DNA of 64,000 nt from Desulfarculales bacterium UBA702 (GTDB lineage: Bacteria; Desulfobacterota; Syntrophobacteria; Syntrophobacterales; Syntrophobacteraceae). The translations under genes and the position numbers were made by a program. The stretch spans positions 4,364 through 68,363 of the forward strand of contig DBMI01000016.1 of assembly GCA_002298165.1 (NCBI GenBank). The letters run 5' to 3'. Below are positions 43,782 through 52,834 of this stretch, one piece after another. Under the pieces are notes generated by a model. It did no database searches and was not told the DNA's origin. It saw only the letters and a program-made list of their open reading frames with translations. The first letter of the stretch is position 1. Every line of letters begins with the position of its first letter.

Positions 43782-45296
43782 ATGCCCTCTCCACGGATAG
43801 TTTGTGTTCTTGGTATGCATCGGGCAGGAACAAGCGCTCTGGCGCGATCTCTAATGTGCCTGGATGTAGGGCTTGGGGATAATCTGCTCGCCGGGGGTGA
43901 AGACAACCCAAAGGGTTTCTTTGAGGATTTAGATGTCCTTTCCCTGAATGAGAAACTCCTGGAGAGAATAGGGCTTAACTGGGCCTCCATTACTTTAATC
44001 GACCCGAAGGAATTAACGGGTGAAAAGCATGCCGACCTATTCGAAAAAGCTGTAAACATCGTAAACGAGCATACATCGAAACTTGCATCCTGGGGTTTCA
44101 AGGATCCAAGGGTGTCAAGGCTTTTACCTTTCTGGCAGAAGGTATTCGAGCACCTGGGATTATCCGCCGCCTATCTGATCTGCCTCAGAAATCCGATCAG
44201 CGTCGCCCGGTCACTCCGGACCCGAAACAACTTTCCCGCCACATGGTCGCATCTTATGTGGCTGCTGCACTACTACTCCGCTTTCAGGAATACCGAAGGC
44301 AAACCCAGCCTGGTAGTCGACTACGATCTGCTTTTGTCCGAGCCCAGAATGCAGATCGAGAGGATTGCATCCTTTCTGGGTCGCGGCGTTGACGAATTCG
44401 AAGAGAGAATTAGATCCTTTGCAAATGATTTCTTAGACTCCAAGCTTTGCCACAGCAGGATCCCCGAAACATCGGAAAAGCATGACTATGGCGTACCCGA
44501 TTTGAGCAATTTCCATGAATGGGCTTTGAGACTGGCAAATGACGATCCTGCGGCAACTTCCACTTGTGCTGATATATCATTGAGAGTCGAAAGATCATTT
44601 CAGTCAATGTCCGGAGTTTTGGAACTTTTCGACAACCAGAAGTCTCGAACCGATTCTCTGCTTTCTAAAACGACTGAACTTGAAGAAGCTAAAAGCTTCC
44701 TGAAAGCCGAAGCCGCGAACCTTAAAGCGTGGAACAACTCCCTCGAATCTGGATTTAATTCTCTTCGCTCGTCGCTCATAGAACTCCAGTCAGCTAAAGA
44801 TTCCGCGATAGCTTCGCTGCAAACGGATATTCGCACCTTGCATTCACAAATAAATTTGCTCGGGGATGAAAATGCCGCGTTGAAGCTGGATTGCGATAAC
44901 CAGCGGGCCGAGATTTCCTTGATAAAGGAATCACTGGTATCCAGATCGAAAGTGATTGACAGGCATTTTATCCGGGACCTCACCTGTAAATCTCCCGGGA
45001 AGACCTGGAGGAGGATCAGTGACGCGCGCCTCATTCTTAAGAGCGGAATGTTTGATAGCGAATACTACTTAAGGCGTTATACCGATGTAGCAATCAGCGG
45101 TATGAATCCTCTGGCTCATTTCTTATTATATGGAACTGAAGATTACCGAGACCCTGGTCCAAGTTTCAGCACTTCCGATTATCTTCGCAAAAACCCGGAT
45201 GCAGCGGCTTCCGGCATGAACCCGCTTGTACACTATATCCGCTATCGTGGGGCGCAATCCTTGCCGCAAACCGATGAAGAGAGCGATGACAGGTGA
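43782..45296 (+). CDS. Sulfotransferase-family protein with coiled coil and C-terminal repeats
   Basis: Residues 1-270 resemble P-loop sulfotransferases: a phosphosulfate loop GMHRAGTSAL (11-20), LICLRNPISVARSL as the 3'-phosphate-binding strand, and a VVDYDLLL segment. Residues about 285-385 are a coiled coil. Residues 425-495 hold two copies of a repeat with YYLRRYTDVAISGMNPL and DYLRKNPDAAASGMNPLVHY, a unit also seen at the end of glycosyltransferases. The enzyme may transfer sulfate to a surface glycan. APS kinase and an IMPase-like phosphatase follow, which supports a PAPS-dependent role; the acceptor is unknown. Confidence 0.75.
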   Translation: MPSPRIVCVLGMHRAGTSALARSLMCLDVGLGDNLLAGGEDNPKGFFEDLDVLSLNEKLLERIGLNWASITLIDPKELTGEKHADLFEKAVNIVNEHTSKLASWGFKDPRVSRLLPFWQKVFEHLGLSAAYLICLRNPISVARSLRTRNNFPATWSHLMWLLHYYSAFRNTEGKPSLVVDYDLLLSEPRMQIERIASFLGRGVDEFEERIRSFANDFLDSKLCHSRIPETSEKHDYGVPDLSNFHEWALRLANDDPAATSTCADISLRVERSFQSMSGVLELFDNQKSRTDSLLSKTTELEEAKSFLKAEAANLKAWNNSLESGFNSLRSSLIELQSAKDSAIASLQTDIRTLHSQINLLGDENAALKLDCDNQRAEISLIKESLVSRSKVIDRHFIRDLTCKSPGKTWRRISDARLILKSGMFDSEYYLRRYTDVAISGMNPLAHFLLYGTEDYRDPGPSFSTSDYLRKNPDAAASGMNPLVHYIRYRGAQSLPQTDEESDDR

Positions 45297-45329
45297 CAAG
45301 AATAGCCTTTTTTCAGATATGGAGTCGAA

Positions 45330-45974
45330 ATGCATACCGAACAAAAAGCTACAAATATTACTTGGCACAGCACCAGGGTGACGCGAAAAGACCGTGAATC
45401 AATTCTGAGCCAGTCCGGAACCACCATCTGGTTCACCGGTCTGCCATCTTCGGGAAAAAGTACGACAGCATTTGCCCTGGAGTATGCGCTTGCCCGGCGC
45501 GGTTTCCTCTCTTACGTGCTGGACGGCGACAACGTTCGGCATGGGCTGAATAAGAACCTGGGATTTGCAGCCGCTGATCGCGAGGAAAATATACGGCGAG
45601 TGGCGGAAGTGGCAAAGCTGTTCGCGGATGCGGGAGTAATAGCAATAACCAGTCTTATATCACCGTACATAAAAGATAGGGAATTTGCGCGCCGCATACA
45701 TGCGGAAGCGGGATTGGGATTTTTCGAGGTCTTCGTGGATACGCCTCTCGATGTGTGCGAGTGCAGAGACCCTAAAGGGCTTTACGCGAAAGCCAGGAGA
45801 GGGGAACTGAAGGGATTTACCGGGATTGACGATCCTTACGAAGACCCACCGAAACCGGAAATTATCATACAAACTCATGAACAGCCGCCTGAAAAAATTG
45901 CCGAGCAGATAATAGATTGCTTGATTGAAGCCAATCGGCTGCCGATAAAGGGGAAAGCCGTGCAGGGGCGGTAA
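45330..45974 (+). CDS. cysC: Adenylylsulfate (APS) kinase
   Basis: CysC phosphorylates APS to PAPS. The 214-residue protein has a P-loop GLPSSGKST (37-45), the DGDNVRHGLN substrate segment, and the conserved ISPY and FVDTPLDVCECRDPKGLYAKAR regions. In a sulfate reducer, dissimilation needs only APS, so a dedicated APS kinase points to PAPS for sulfation. The gene starts 33 nt after the sulfotransferase-like gene, with ATATGGAG upstream. Confidence 0.95.
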   Translation: MHTEQKATNITWHSTRVTRKDRESILSQSGTTIWFTGLPSSGKSTTAFALEYALARRGFLSYVLDGDNVRHGLNKNLGFAAADREENIRRVAEVAKLFADAGVIAITSLISPYIKDREFARRIHAEAGLGFFEVFVDTPLDVCECRDPKGLYAKARRGELKGFTGIDDPYEDPPKPEIIIQTHEQPPEKIAEQIIDCLIEANRLPIKGKAVQGR

Positions 45975-46080
45975 GCGGCCGATCCTTTCGGGCTTAAGAA
46001 CATGAAAGTTGGTTGATTTTGCTTAATGAATCCATAGCTCGGCTCTGCCGACTGTTAGCTACTATTACCAGGAGGTCTAG

Positions 46081-46887
46081 ATGGCGCAAAACGAAAGTCC
46101 CGGAATAAACGAACTGCTCAAATTCGCGGTACAAACAGTCAAGCAGGCCGGTGAAGAAGCGCTCTCGCTTTATGGAAAAGGAAGCCTGAAGGCAAAATTC
46201 GACGAAGAACTCGTAACAGAGGCAGAACTCAGGTTGACGGGTTTTTTCAGGGAGAAGCTAAATTCGGTTTTTCCGGGACACGGCGTTTTCGGAGATCCCC
46301 TGCCTGCCGAAGACTACAGTCACGGCGAGAAAAGATACCTCTGGATACACGATCCCCTTGACGGGGTAGCCAACTTCCAGGCCGGAATACCAATCTGGGG
46401 CATTTCCCTCGCACTTCTGGAAAATTTCTGGCCCGTAATCGGGGTGACCTACATGCCTGTAACCGGGGACCTTTTTTATGCTGTTGCCGGTCAAAAGGCT
46501 TATTGGGGAGAAAGGGAAATTCAAATCCCCGATACCGGCGAAATAAGCAACGAATCGGTCCTCCTTACCTATTCGCGATTTCACAACCACTTCCACTCAA
46601 CTTTTCCTGGAAAGATCAGAAATCTTGGCTCAACCGCGGCACATATTTGCTATGTCGTCCGTGGACGCGCTGAGGCGGCTTTGCTCGCCAATGCGTCTTA
46701 CCGGGATCTGGCAGCAGCCCAAATCATTCTCATGGCTGCCGGCGGAAAGATCCATCGGCTCGACGGGAGGGAATTTCACCTCAGTGACTACCTTGGAGGG
46801 CAGCGAATTACGGATCACCTGATTGCGGCCCCTGAAGGTTCTTTCGAGTCTATCAGAATGTATTTGCAGAAAATCAATGTAGAGTGA
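46081..46887 (+). CDS. Inositol monophosphatase/CysQ-family phosphatase, altered metal site
   Basis: The 268-residue protein belongs to the Li+-sensitive phosphatase family. The signature DPLDGVANF (91-99) gives the metal-binding Asp91 and Asp94, and RDLAAAQ supplies the C-terminal Asp. The usual GEE metal triad is GDP at 71-73, so one acidic ligand is weakened. Context after APS kinase suggests a 3'-phosphoadenosine 5'-phosphate (PAP) phosphatase like CysQ that clears the by-product of sulfotransfer; ordinary inositol or sugar phosphatase activity is the alternative. AGGAGGT lies 5 nt before the ATG. Confidence 0.82.
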   Translation: MAQNESPGINELLKFAVQTVKQAGEEALSLYGKGSLKAKFDEELVTEAELRLTGFFREKLNSVFPGHGVFGDPLPAEDYSHGEKRYLWIHDPLDGVANFQAGIPIWGISLALLENFWPVIGVTYMPVTGDLFYAVAGQKAYWGEREIQIPDTGEISNESVLLTYSRFHNHFHSTFPGKIRNLGSTAAHICYVVRGRAEAALLANASYRDLAAAQIILMAAGGKIHRLDGREFHLSDYLGGQRITDHLIAAPEGSFESIRMYLQKINVE

Positions 46888-47102
46888 CCTGCAATATTGC
46901 CGGCTATCTGCTTACGATGATTTGAATTCACCCTGCCGGCGGGTCAAAAAAACTGAGATAAAGGGATTCTGCATAAGGTTTATGTTTGAAAAGCGCTGGG
47001 CTAGCGATACTCGGGATTTCAAGAAAGTTAGAGTCTATTCCACTGCCGCACTTTAGTGCTCAACCCAACATTCATAAAGCTTTCCGGCGAGCGATTTCGG
47101 CA

Positions 47103-47342
47103 TCAGCCGCCACCTACGGGCGGGAAAAAGGCCAGTCGCTCGTTTCCGGAAACAACTGTATCCCACTGTGCGGAAACTCCATCCAACATTATGAGCTTTA
47201 CCTCGGCTTCGGGAATGAAGAAAAGCCGGGCTACGTCACGAATTGTCGAGCCAGGCTCGATCTCGACGGAGTGCCCGGTCTCGGCATTATAGCCGGGTAG
47301 GTATTTTCGCAAAGAAGCTCCAAGCATCAATTGTAGAGCCAT
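47103..47342 (-). CDS. MoaD/ThiS-family ubiquitin-like sulfur carrier
   Basis: The small protein (79 residues from ATG 47342; a 93-codon frame is open upstream) ends in FFPPVGGG, the Gly-Gly tail that is adenylated and thiocarboxylated in MoaD and ThiS. The core VKLIMLDGVSAQWDTVVSGNERLAF matches the beta-grasp pattern. Its partner could be MoeB/ThiF-type activating enzyme elsewhere. It lies just downstream of the terminator of the min operon and so needs its own promoter or read-through. Whether it serves molybdopterin, thiamine, tungstopterin or another thio-pathway is not clear. Confidence 0.8.
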   Translation of the reverse strand: MALQLMLGASLRKYLPGYNAETGHSVEIEPGSTIRDVARLFFIPEAEVKLIMLDGVSAQWDTVVSGNERLAFFPPVGGG

Positions 47343-47354
47343 AATTAATCCCAT

Positions 47355-47385
47355 AAAAAAATCAATGCCGGCCAAAGCCGGCATT
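47355..47385 (-). terminator. Rho-independent terminator of the minCDE operon
   Basis: On the minus strand the stem AATGCCGGC/GCCGGCATT with a 4-nt loop is followed by GA and seven T residues. It lies about 140 bp after the minE stop codon and just before the MoaD/ThiS-like gene. The palindrome could also be a copy of a dispersed repeat. Confidence 0.7.
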
Positions 47386-47525
47386 CAACGATCTGGTCGC
47401 CAAGGTTCCGGTGCCTCCCGAGGACTTCCGGTCCGAGGGGCGGCGGAAGAGCGCTGCACTTTGCCGGTGTTAGAAAAGATCGTCATGCGTCGCTGCATGG
47501 TAGCGCCCCAGTGCCTAATTTTAAC

Positions 47526-47792
47526 TCATGATGCGTGCCTGTACACCCTTTTAACCTGGACGTTTGAGATCAATGCCATAAAATCTTTGCCCTGTTCCAA
47601 ATCGACCTTGAGCGATTTGCCGTCGATTTCCATGTATTTCGAGAGCACTTCAAGTATGTCTTTTCTTACCGCTTCCAGCAAATCAGGGGTAATGTCAATC
47701 CTGTCGTGCATCAGGACAAACTGCATACGTTTTCGTGCGACCTGCCCGCTTTGCTTATCTACTCCGAAAAAACGCCGCAGCAAACTTACCAT
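47526..47792 (-). CDS. minE: Cell division topological specificity factor MinE
   Basis: MinE (88 residues) triggers MinD ATP hydrolysis and drives its oscillation, keeping the division site at mid-cell. The N-terminal LLRRFFG forms the membrane-binding helix, and RMQFVLMHDRIDITPDLLE and ISNVQVKR are the typical contact and dimer strands. AAAGGAG precedes the ATG. It follows minD after 14 nt, and the min operon ends with a terminator downstream. Confidence 0.95.
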   Translation of the reverse strand: MVSLLRRFFGVDKQSGQVARKRMQFVLMHDRIDITPDLLEAVRKDILEVLSKYMEIDGKSLKVDLEQGKDFMALISNVQVKRVYRHAS

Positions 47793-47806
47793 GAGGCAAA
47801 CTCCTT

Positions 47807-48598
47807 TCAGTTCCAGATAAGCCTTTTCATTCGGCCGAAAAATCCGTCGGCTCCGTCCTCATCAATCGGAATGGACTCTCCGTTGAGGCGGGATGCTATC
47901 CTTCTGAAGGCTGATCCGGCCTTGCTGCCTCTTTCGTGAACCAGGGGAATGCCGCGGTTTGTCGAAATAACCACTTCTTCGCTTTCCGGTACAACGCCAA
48001 GGAGCGGTACGGAAAGTAGAGATATGATATCCTCTGTTGACATCATATCGCCTTTTTTAACCATTTTCACATTGAGCCGATTTATGACGAGATAAATATT
48101 CTTCAACTCGGAGGCTTCGAGCAGACCGATCACCCGGTCGGCATCACGGATGGCCGAAACCTCCGGGGTTGTCACCACAACAGCGGTGGATGCCCCCGCA
48201 ACGGCGTTTTTAAAGCCCTGCTCGATCCCCGCCGGGCAGTCGATTAGAACGAAATCGAATTCCTCGGCCAGTTCGGCGCACAATTGCCTCATCTGCTCGG
48301 GGTTAACTGCATTCTTTTCGCGCGTCTGTGCCGCGGGGATAATGAAAAGATTGGATAGCTTGCGGTCCCTAATCATCGCCTGCGCTTTTCGGCATTTACC
48401 TTCGATAATATCAACGAGATTGTACACGATGCGGTTCTCAAGTCCCATTACCACGTCGAGGTTGCGCAGTCCAATATCCGCATCTAGCATGACGACGCTG
48501 TACTTCTTCTTAGCTAACGTCGTACCCAGATTGGCCACGGTCGTAGTTTTTCCGACCCCGCCCTTACCTGAAGTTACCACAATAGTCTTGCCGGCCAT
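47807..48598 (-). CDS. minD: Septum site-determining ATPase MinD
   Basis: MinD (263 residues) binds the membrane and MinC when ATP-loaded. The deviant Walker A GKGGVGKTT is at residues 11-19, switch I DADIGLRNLD and switch II LIDCPAGIE are conserved, and the last 13 residues (GFFGRMKRLIWN) form the amphipathic membrane-targeting helix. The ATG lies 7 nt after AGGTGA. It sits between minC and minE in the usual order. Confidence 0.97.
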   Translation of the reverse strand: MAGKTIVVTSGKGGVGKTTTVANLGTTLAKKKYSVVMLDADIGLRNLDVVMGLENRIVYNLVDIIEGKCRKAQAMIRDRKLSNLFIIPAAQTREKNAVNPEQMRQLCAELAEEFDFVLIDCPAGIEQGFKNAVAGASTAVVVTTPEVSAIRDADRVIGLLEASELKNIYLVINRLNVKMVKKGDMMSTEDIISLLSVPLLGVVPESEEVVISTNRGIPLVHERGSKAGSAFRRIASRLNGESIPIDEDGADGFFGRMKRLIWN

Positions 48599-48706
48599 AG
48601 ATCACCTGTATTTTAGTGGAAACTGAAAGTGCCTTTCTCCCCGGCCTTCGGCCAGGTTCTCCCGGCGGCGGGTCTTCCCGGCGCCGTAATCTTTTCTTAT
48701 CTGCCG

Positions 48707-49369
48707 CTATACGGTTATCACCTGAATTGCCCCGCTTTGCACCTCCGCGACCTCGAACCTTTTAGGCACCGGCTTGCCACCCTTTGGCGGCACGGCAACG
48801 AGATCTGCAATCCTAATCTGGCTAGGTTCTATGCTTAGCGCCCAAATCCGCGCGGAAAGCTCTCCAGCGGCCCCAGCGTGGGCAATCCCCCGAAGCGACC
48901 CGAAAACTATGATATCGCCCGAGGCGACAATCTCAGCTCCCGGATTAACGTCTCCGAGGACGACACAATCCGATGGAGAGACAATTCTGACGCCCGATCG
49001 GCATGTATTTCTAACTATAAGTGGCGAGTCGTTTTCCTTGGGCTTCTCGGTACCCGAGGCACGCATGCGCCGCCTTTGCATCTCGCCTTCGACCATAAAC
49101 GAGAGATCATCCGAGAGGCGGACCTCGATCAGCTTGACTTGCGCCTTGTCAAAAAGAATTTCATAAAGTGCAGTGATCTCGTCTGAGCGAAAAGGCTTCG
49201 TCCTGAGGTCCAGAACCATATCCGTTTTATGAAAAAAATCGTGCGAATGTTCGAGCCGCTGCCGCATATAGGCTACAATGGCATCGAATGTTGCCGCCGG
49301 ATCGGGAACAAGGGTGAAACCGTTCCTGTCGGCTTTTACCTGCACGGGTGGTGATTCGGTTAACGACAT
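48707..49369 (-). CDS. minC: Septum site-determining protein MinC
   Basis: MinC (220 residues) inhibits FtsZ assembly away from mid-cell. The N-terminal domain (1-100) is of the MinC_N type, and the C-terminal beta-helix (about 110-215) has the repeated turns NTCRSGVRI, GDVNPGAEI, GDIIVFG and LRGIAHAGAAG. The linker is short. It is first of minCDE, 108 bp ahead of minD. Confidence 0.95.
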   Translation of the reverse strand: MSLTESPPVQVKADRNGFTLVPDPAATFDAIVAYMRQRLEHSHDFFHKTDMVLDLRTKPFRSDEITALYEILFDKAQVKLIEVRLSDDLSFMVEGEMQRRRMRASGTEKPKENDSPLIVRNTCRSGVRIVSPSDCVVLGDVNPGAEIVASGDIIVFGSLRGIAHAGAAGELSARIWALSIEPSQIRIADLVAVPPKGGKPVPKRFEVAEVQSGAIQVITV

Positions 49370-49649
49370 CTTCTAGACTCTTCTACCCGTATTTATTCTT
49401 CCATCTTCGTTCGGCGGCAAAATGGTAGATGGGGTTTACAGCCCGTCCAAGGCTAATTCCCCGACTATCCGGGGGCACGCTCAAGCAGCGCCCTCGAATG
49501 AAAAGCAGCATCCAATGAACGACAACGATTAAAATCGGTTAATACCGCGCGAAAGTCGGTCCGTATCGCTCTATCGAGATCTTGCCGGGAATTTTCGACT
49601 CTGATGGTGTTTCGAAGGAAGGGTCCCCTCCTCCCCATTAGTGGATACT

Positions 49650-50261
49650 TTACCTCAATTTCGGGTTCGGGAGCAAGACACATTCTTTCAACCCCGCCCA
49701 GTTCTCGACCCGGATTAAACCGTCATATGAGTCATTGCGGTTCCATGGCTGAATGAAGAGCAGGGGCTGAATTCCGGACTCTTTAAGCTGCAGGCATGTC
49801 TCGGTCCGGTCATCGACAAAGTAGCGAACATCAAGTTCTTTGAGGATCTCAGATTTTTTTTCGGGTGCCCCCGAAGCAATAACGCTGATCCTGTCTCTGG
49901 GAACTTCGGGCAGCGTTTGATAGAGCCATTCGGTAATGGACTCAGACCAGATGCGCGCTGTTACGAACCGGAGGGGATGGGCGCCTGCCATCTCGGTTAA
50001 AAATTCCGGAGCGCCGGGCATCGGCGGTATCTGCATTGTGTGCTCATCATCCATGGTCAGGCAGACAAGTTCATCCAGAACGTCCTTTTCGATCTGCAGG
50101 CACTTGTAGATGTTGTAGCATGAAATATCGTCCTTGCTGATGTGCTCGAAACCGAACCGCTCGCGGGCAAGCGTCACGAACACTTCCATCGTATCGGCAA
50201 CTACGCCGTCGATGTCGAAGGCGAGTCCACATGGGTCGATAAACAAGGGTGGAGAACTCAT
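49650..50261 (-). CDS. HAD-superfamily hydrolase, 5'-nucleotidase-like
   Basis: The 203-residue protein has motif I FDIDGVVADT (Asp16, Asp18), motif II VTAR, and motif IV FVDDRTETC. The cap is small and motif III lies near KKSEIL. It resembles the group of deoxyribonucleotidase-like and imidazole-type HAD proteins with short caps. The start codon has GGGAAAG upstream. The gene is not part of the min operon by spacing (280 bp). The substrate is unknown. Confidence 0.8.
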   Translation of the reverse strand: MSSPPLFIDPCGLAFDIDGVVADTMEVFVTLARERFGFEHISKDDISCYNIYKCLQIEKDVLDELVCLTMDDEHTMQIPPMPGAPEFLTEMAGAHPLRFVTARIWSESITEWLYQTLPEVPRDRISVIASGAPEKKSEILKELDVRYFVDDRTETCLQLKESGIQPLLFIQPWNRNDSYDGLIRVENWAGLKECVLLPNPKLR

Positions 50262-50707
50262 CTGGTATCTTTCCCTGAAATACTCCTGCAGCTATCATCC
50301 ATTTCCTCGCGCGGAAGAATACATTTAAATTTTCCGGAAAGAAATGGTCTTTTCTCGGGGCAGCGATGCTCGGGCTTCGAATATGGAAAGGCACCGCATC
50401 ATGCATGTTTCAATTTACGAAAACACCAATATGGAATAAACTCAACACCTTAAGGTGATGCAGCGTGTGACTTCGCGCAGGTTCGAATTGAACTAAATGA
50501 AATGCGGGTATAAGCTAAAAAGCTTTGTTGCCTTAGTGCTAAATACCAAATGGTAAAAGCTGGCATGCCGATGCAGTTAAATTCAACATTTTGTAGCCGC
50601 AAGGTTTTTGGGCAAGGCCGTACCTGTTTTTAAATTCATAAAAAGGGCTATCTAGGAGGGCGGCCGGATGAACATGAGGGCGCCGGCGCAGTGAAAGGAA
50701 GAAAAGA
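50262..50707. other. Intergenic region between divergent HAD and nadE genes
   Basis: The 446-bp stretch holds no gene that I can support. It should contain the promoters for both flanking genes. I see no recognisable riboswitch or RNA. Confidence 0.45.
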
Positions 50708-52345
50708 ATGCGAATCGCAATGGGCCAGATCGATCCCCTGATTGGGGATTTTGCCGGAAACACGAAGAAAATTACCGATGTCATCGACAAGGCAAAGCAG
50801 GAACATTGCGATCTTGTGGTGCTGCCGGAAATGGCCATCATAGGCTATCCGCCTCGGGATCTGCTCGACAAGCAAGGCTTTGTGAGAGACAGCATTCCGT
50901 ACTGGGAGACCGTGAGGCAGGCCAGTAAAGGAATCGGTGTAGTTTTTGGGGCGGTTTCCATCAATGAAGGCAGTGGAAAGCCCTTTCGGAATTCAGCGAT
51001 TTTCTACGATGATGGGAAGCTGCTTTGTATAGGAAATAAGATGCTCTTGCCCTCTTATGATGTGTTCGATGAAGAACGGTATTTCGAACCGGGCGAGGCA
51101 GCTTCCTGGGTAGAATTCAGGGGGAAAAGAATTGGGTTGAGCATATGCGAGGACGTCTGGAATGTTACGGGATATCTTCCAAGACCCCTGTACCATTGCG
51201 ACCCGATATGTGAACTGCGCAATGCCGGAGTAGACATAATCATAAATATTTCAGCGTCACCGTACCACACGGGAAAGGCTTCCTGGGTTAAGCCAATGCT
51301 GCAGGGCCACGCCAGGAATTCCAATGCGCATGTGGTCTACGTAAACCAGGTGGGCGGAAATGACGAGCTGATCTTCCAGGGCCATAGCGCCATCTTTGAT
51401 CCGATGGGAAATCTGGTTGCAACCGGGGATGATTTCCGGGAAGACCTGGTCATCTATGACACCGAAACGGGCAGAGGCGATATGCACGCCGGTGACCTGG
51501 ACGAAATCTCCGAGATTATCGAAGCGCTGACGCTTGGGCTTAAAGATTACGCGAACAAGTGCTGCTTTACACAGGCGGTAATCGGCTTGAGCGGCGGAAT
51601 CGATTCCGCGCTGACGGCATGTCTTGCGGTACTCGCACTGGGGGCTGAAAACGTCCTCGGTGTTGCTATGCCGGGGCCATACAACGCGCCGGAAAGCCTC
51701 ACGGACGCGCGTGAGCTTTCTTCACGGCTTGGCATCAGATTCGATGTGGTATCGATTGTAGATCTTTTCTCGATGGCCCTCAAATCGCTTGAGCCGATTT
51801 TTAACGACCTGCCGCAGGATTTTACCGAGGAAAACATTCAGGCCCGATTGCGCGGAATGGTGCTTATGTCCATCTCCAACAAATTCAGGCGCATTCTGCT
51901 GAGCACCGGCAATAAATCCGAAATTGCGGTTGGATACTGCACTCTCTATGGGGATATGAATGGGGGCCTATCCGTGCTTGGGGATATCCCAAAGACAATG
52001 GTCTATCAGCTATCTCACCAGCTGAACAAGAAGTTTGGCTGGATTCCCGAGCGAATCCTGACTCGCGCGCCTTCAGCCGAGCTCAGGCCCAATCAGACAG
52101 ACCAGGATACGCTCCCTCCCTACGAGATCCTGGACGGCATCCTTGCGGCTTACATAGAGGAGCGGCTCCCCGCCGCTGAGATCGTCGCACGCGGCTATGA
52201 CCCTGAAGTGGTCAAGTGGGTTATAAGGCGGATCGAGTACAATGAGTACAAGAGGTGGCAGGCCCCTCCAATTCTCAAGGTGACCGCGAAGGCATTCGGA
52301 ACCGGCAGACGAAACCCGATCGCACACGGCTATGTTCCGAAATGA
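50708..52345 (+). CDS. nadE: Glutamine-dependent NAD synthetase
   Basis: NadE converts nicotinate adenine dinucleotide to NAD with glutamine as nitrogen donor. The 545-residue protein has an N-terminal nitrilase-type glutaminase (about 1-270; catalytic Glu41, Lys111 and Cys147 in SICEDVW) and a C-terminal ATP pyrophosphatase domain with SGGIDSAL near residue 296. LSTGNKSE and the GGLSVLGD segment are the typical NAD synthetase regions. GGAAGAAAAGA precedes the ATG. It lies 80 bp ahead of glnB, which links NAD synthesis to the glutamine genes. Confidence 0.96.
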   Translation: MRIAMGQIDPLIGDFAGNTKKITDVIDKAKQEHCDLVVLPEMAIIGYPPRDLLDKQGFVRDSIPYWETVRQASKGIGVVFGAVSINEGSGKPFRNSAIFYDDGKLLCIGNKMLLPSYDVFDEERYFEPGEAASWVEFRGKRIGLSICEDVWNVTGYLPRPLYHCDPICELRNAGVDIIINISASPYHTGKASWVKPMLQGHARNSNAHVVYVNQVGGNDELIFQGHSAIFDPMGNLVATGDDFREDLVIYDTETGRGDMHAGDLDEISEIIEALTLGLKDYANKCCFTQAVIGLSGGIDSALTACLAVLALGAENVLGVAMPGPYNAPESLTDARELSSRLGIRFDVVSIVDLFSMALKSLEPIFNDLPQDFTEENIQARLRGMVLMSISNKFRRILLSTGNKSEIAVGYCTLYGDMNGGLSVLGDIPKTMVYQLSHQLNKKFGWIPERILTRAPSAELRPNQTDQDTLPPYEILDGILAAYIEERLPAAEIVARGYDPEVVKWVIRRIEYNEYKRWQAPPILKVTAKAFGTGRRNPIAHGYVPK

Positions 52346-52413
52346 ACATTTTTGTTCCTTTTCTAAGAGCCTTTCTTAAACGGGTTCTCTTGATCGTACT
52401 TTTTTCTTCATAG

Positions 52414-52764
<351 letters not shown>

Positions 52765-52834
52765 GCTGGCGGCCCTCCTCCTCTCGCCGCTGTTTGCTTT
52801 GCTGGGACTTCACGGCTTTGTAGAAAATTTAATA

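Noticed and set aside
46986..47300. A 104-codon plus-strand frame after the phosphatase gene
   Set aside because: It overlaps the MoaD/ThiS-like gene on the other strand, whose product has a clear Gly-Gly tail.
49465..49683. A 72-codon minus-strand frame between minC and the HAD gene
   Set aside because: The composition is random-looking, it overlaps the end of the HAD gene and has no good ribosome binding site.
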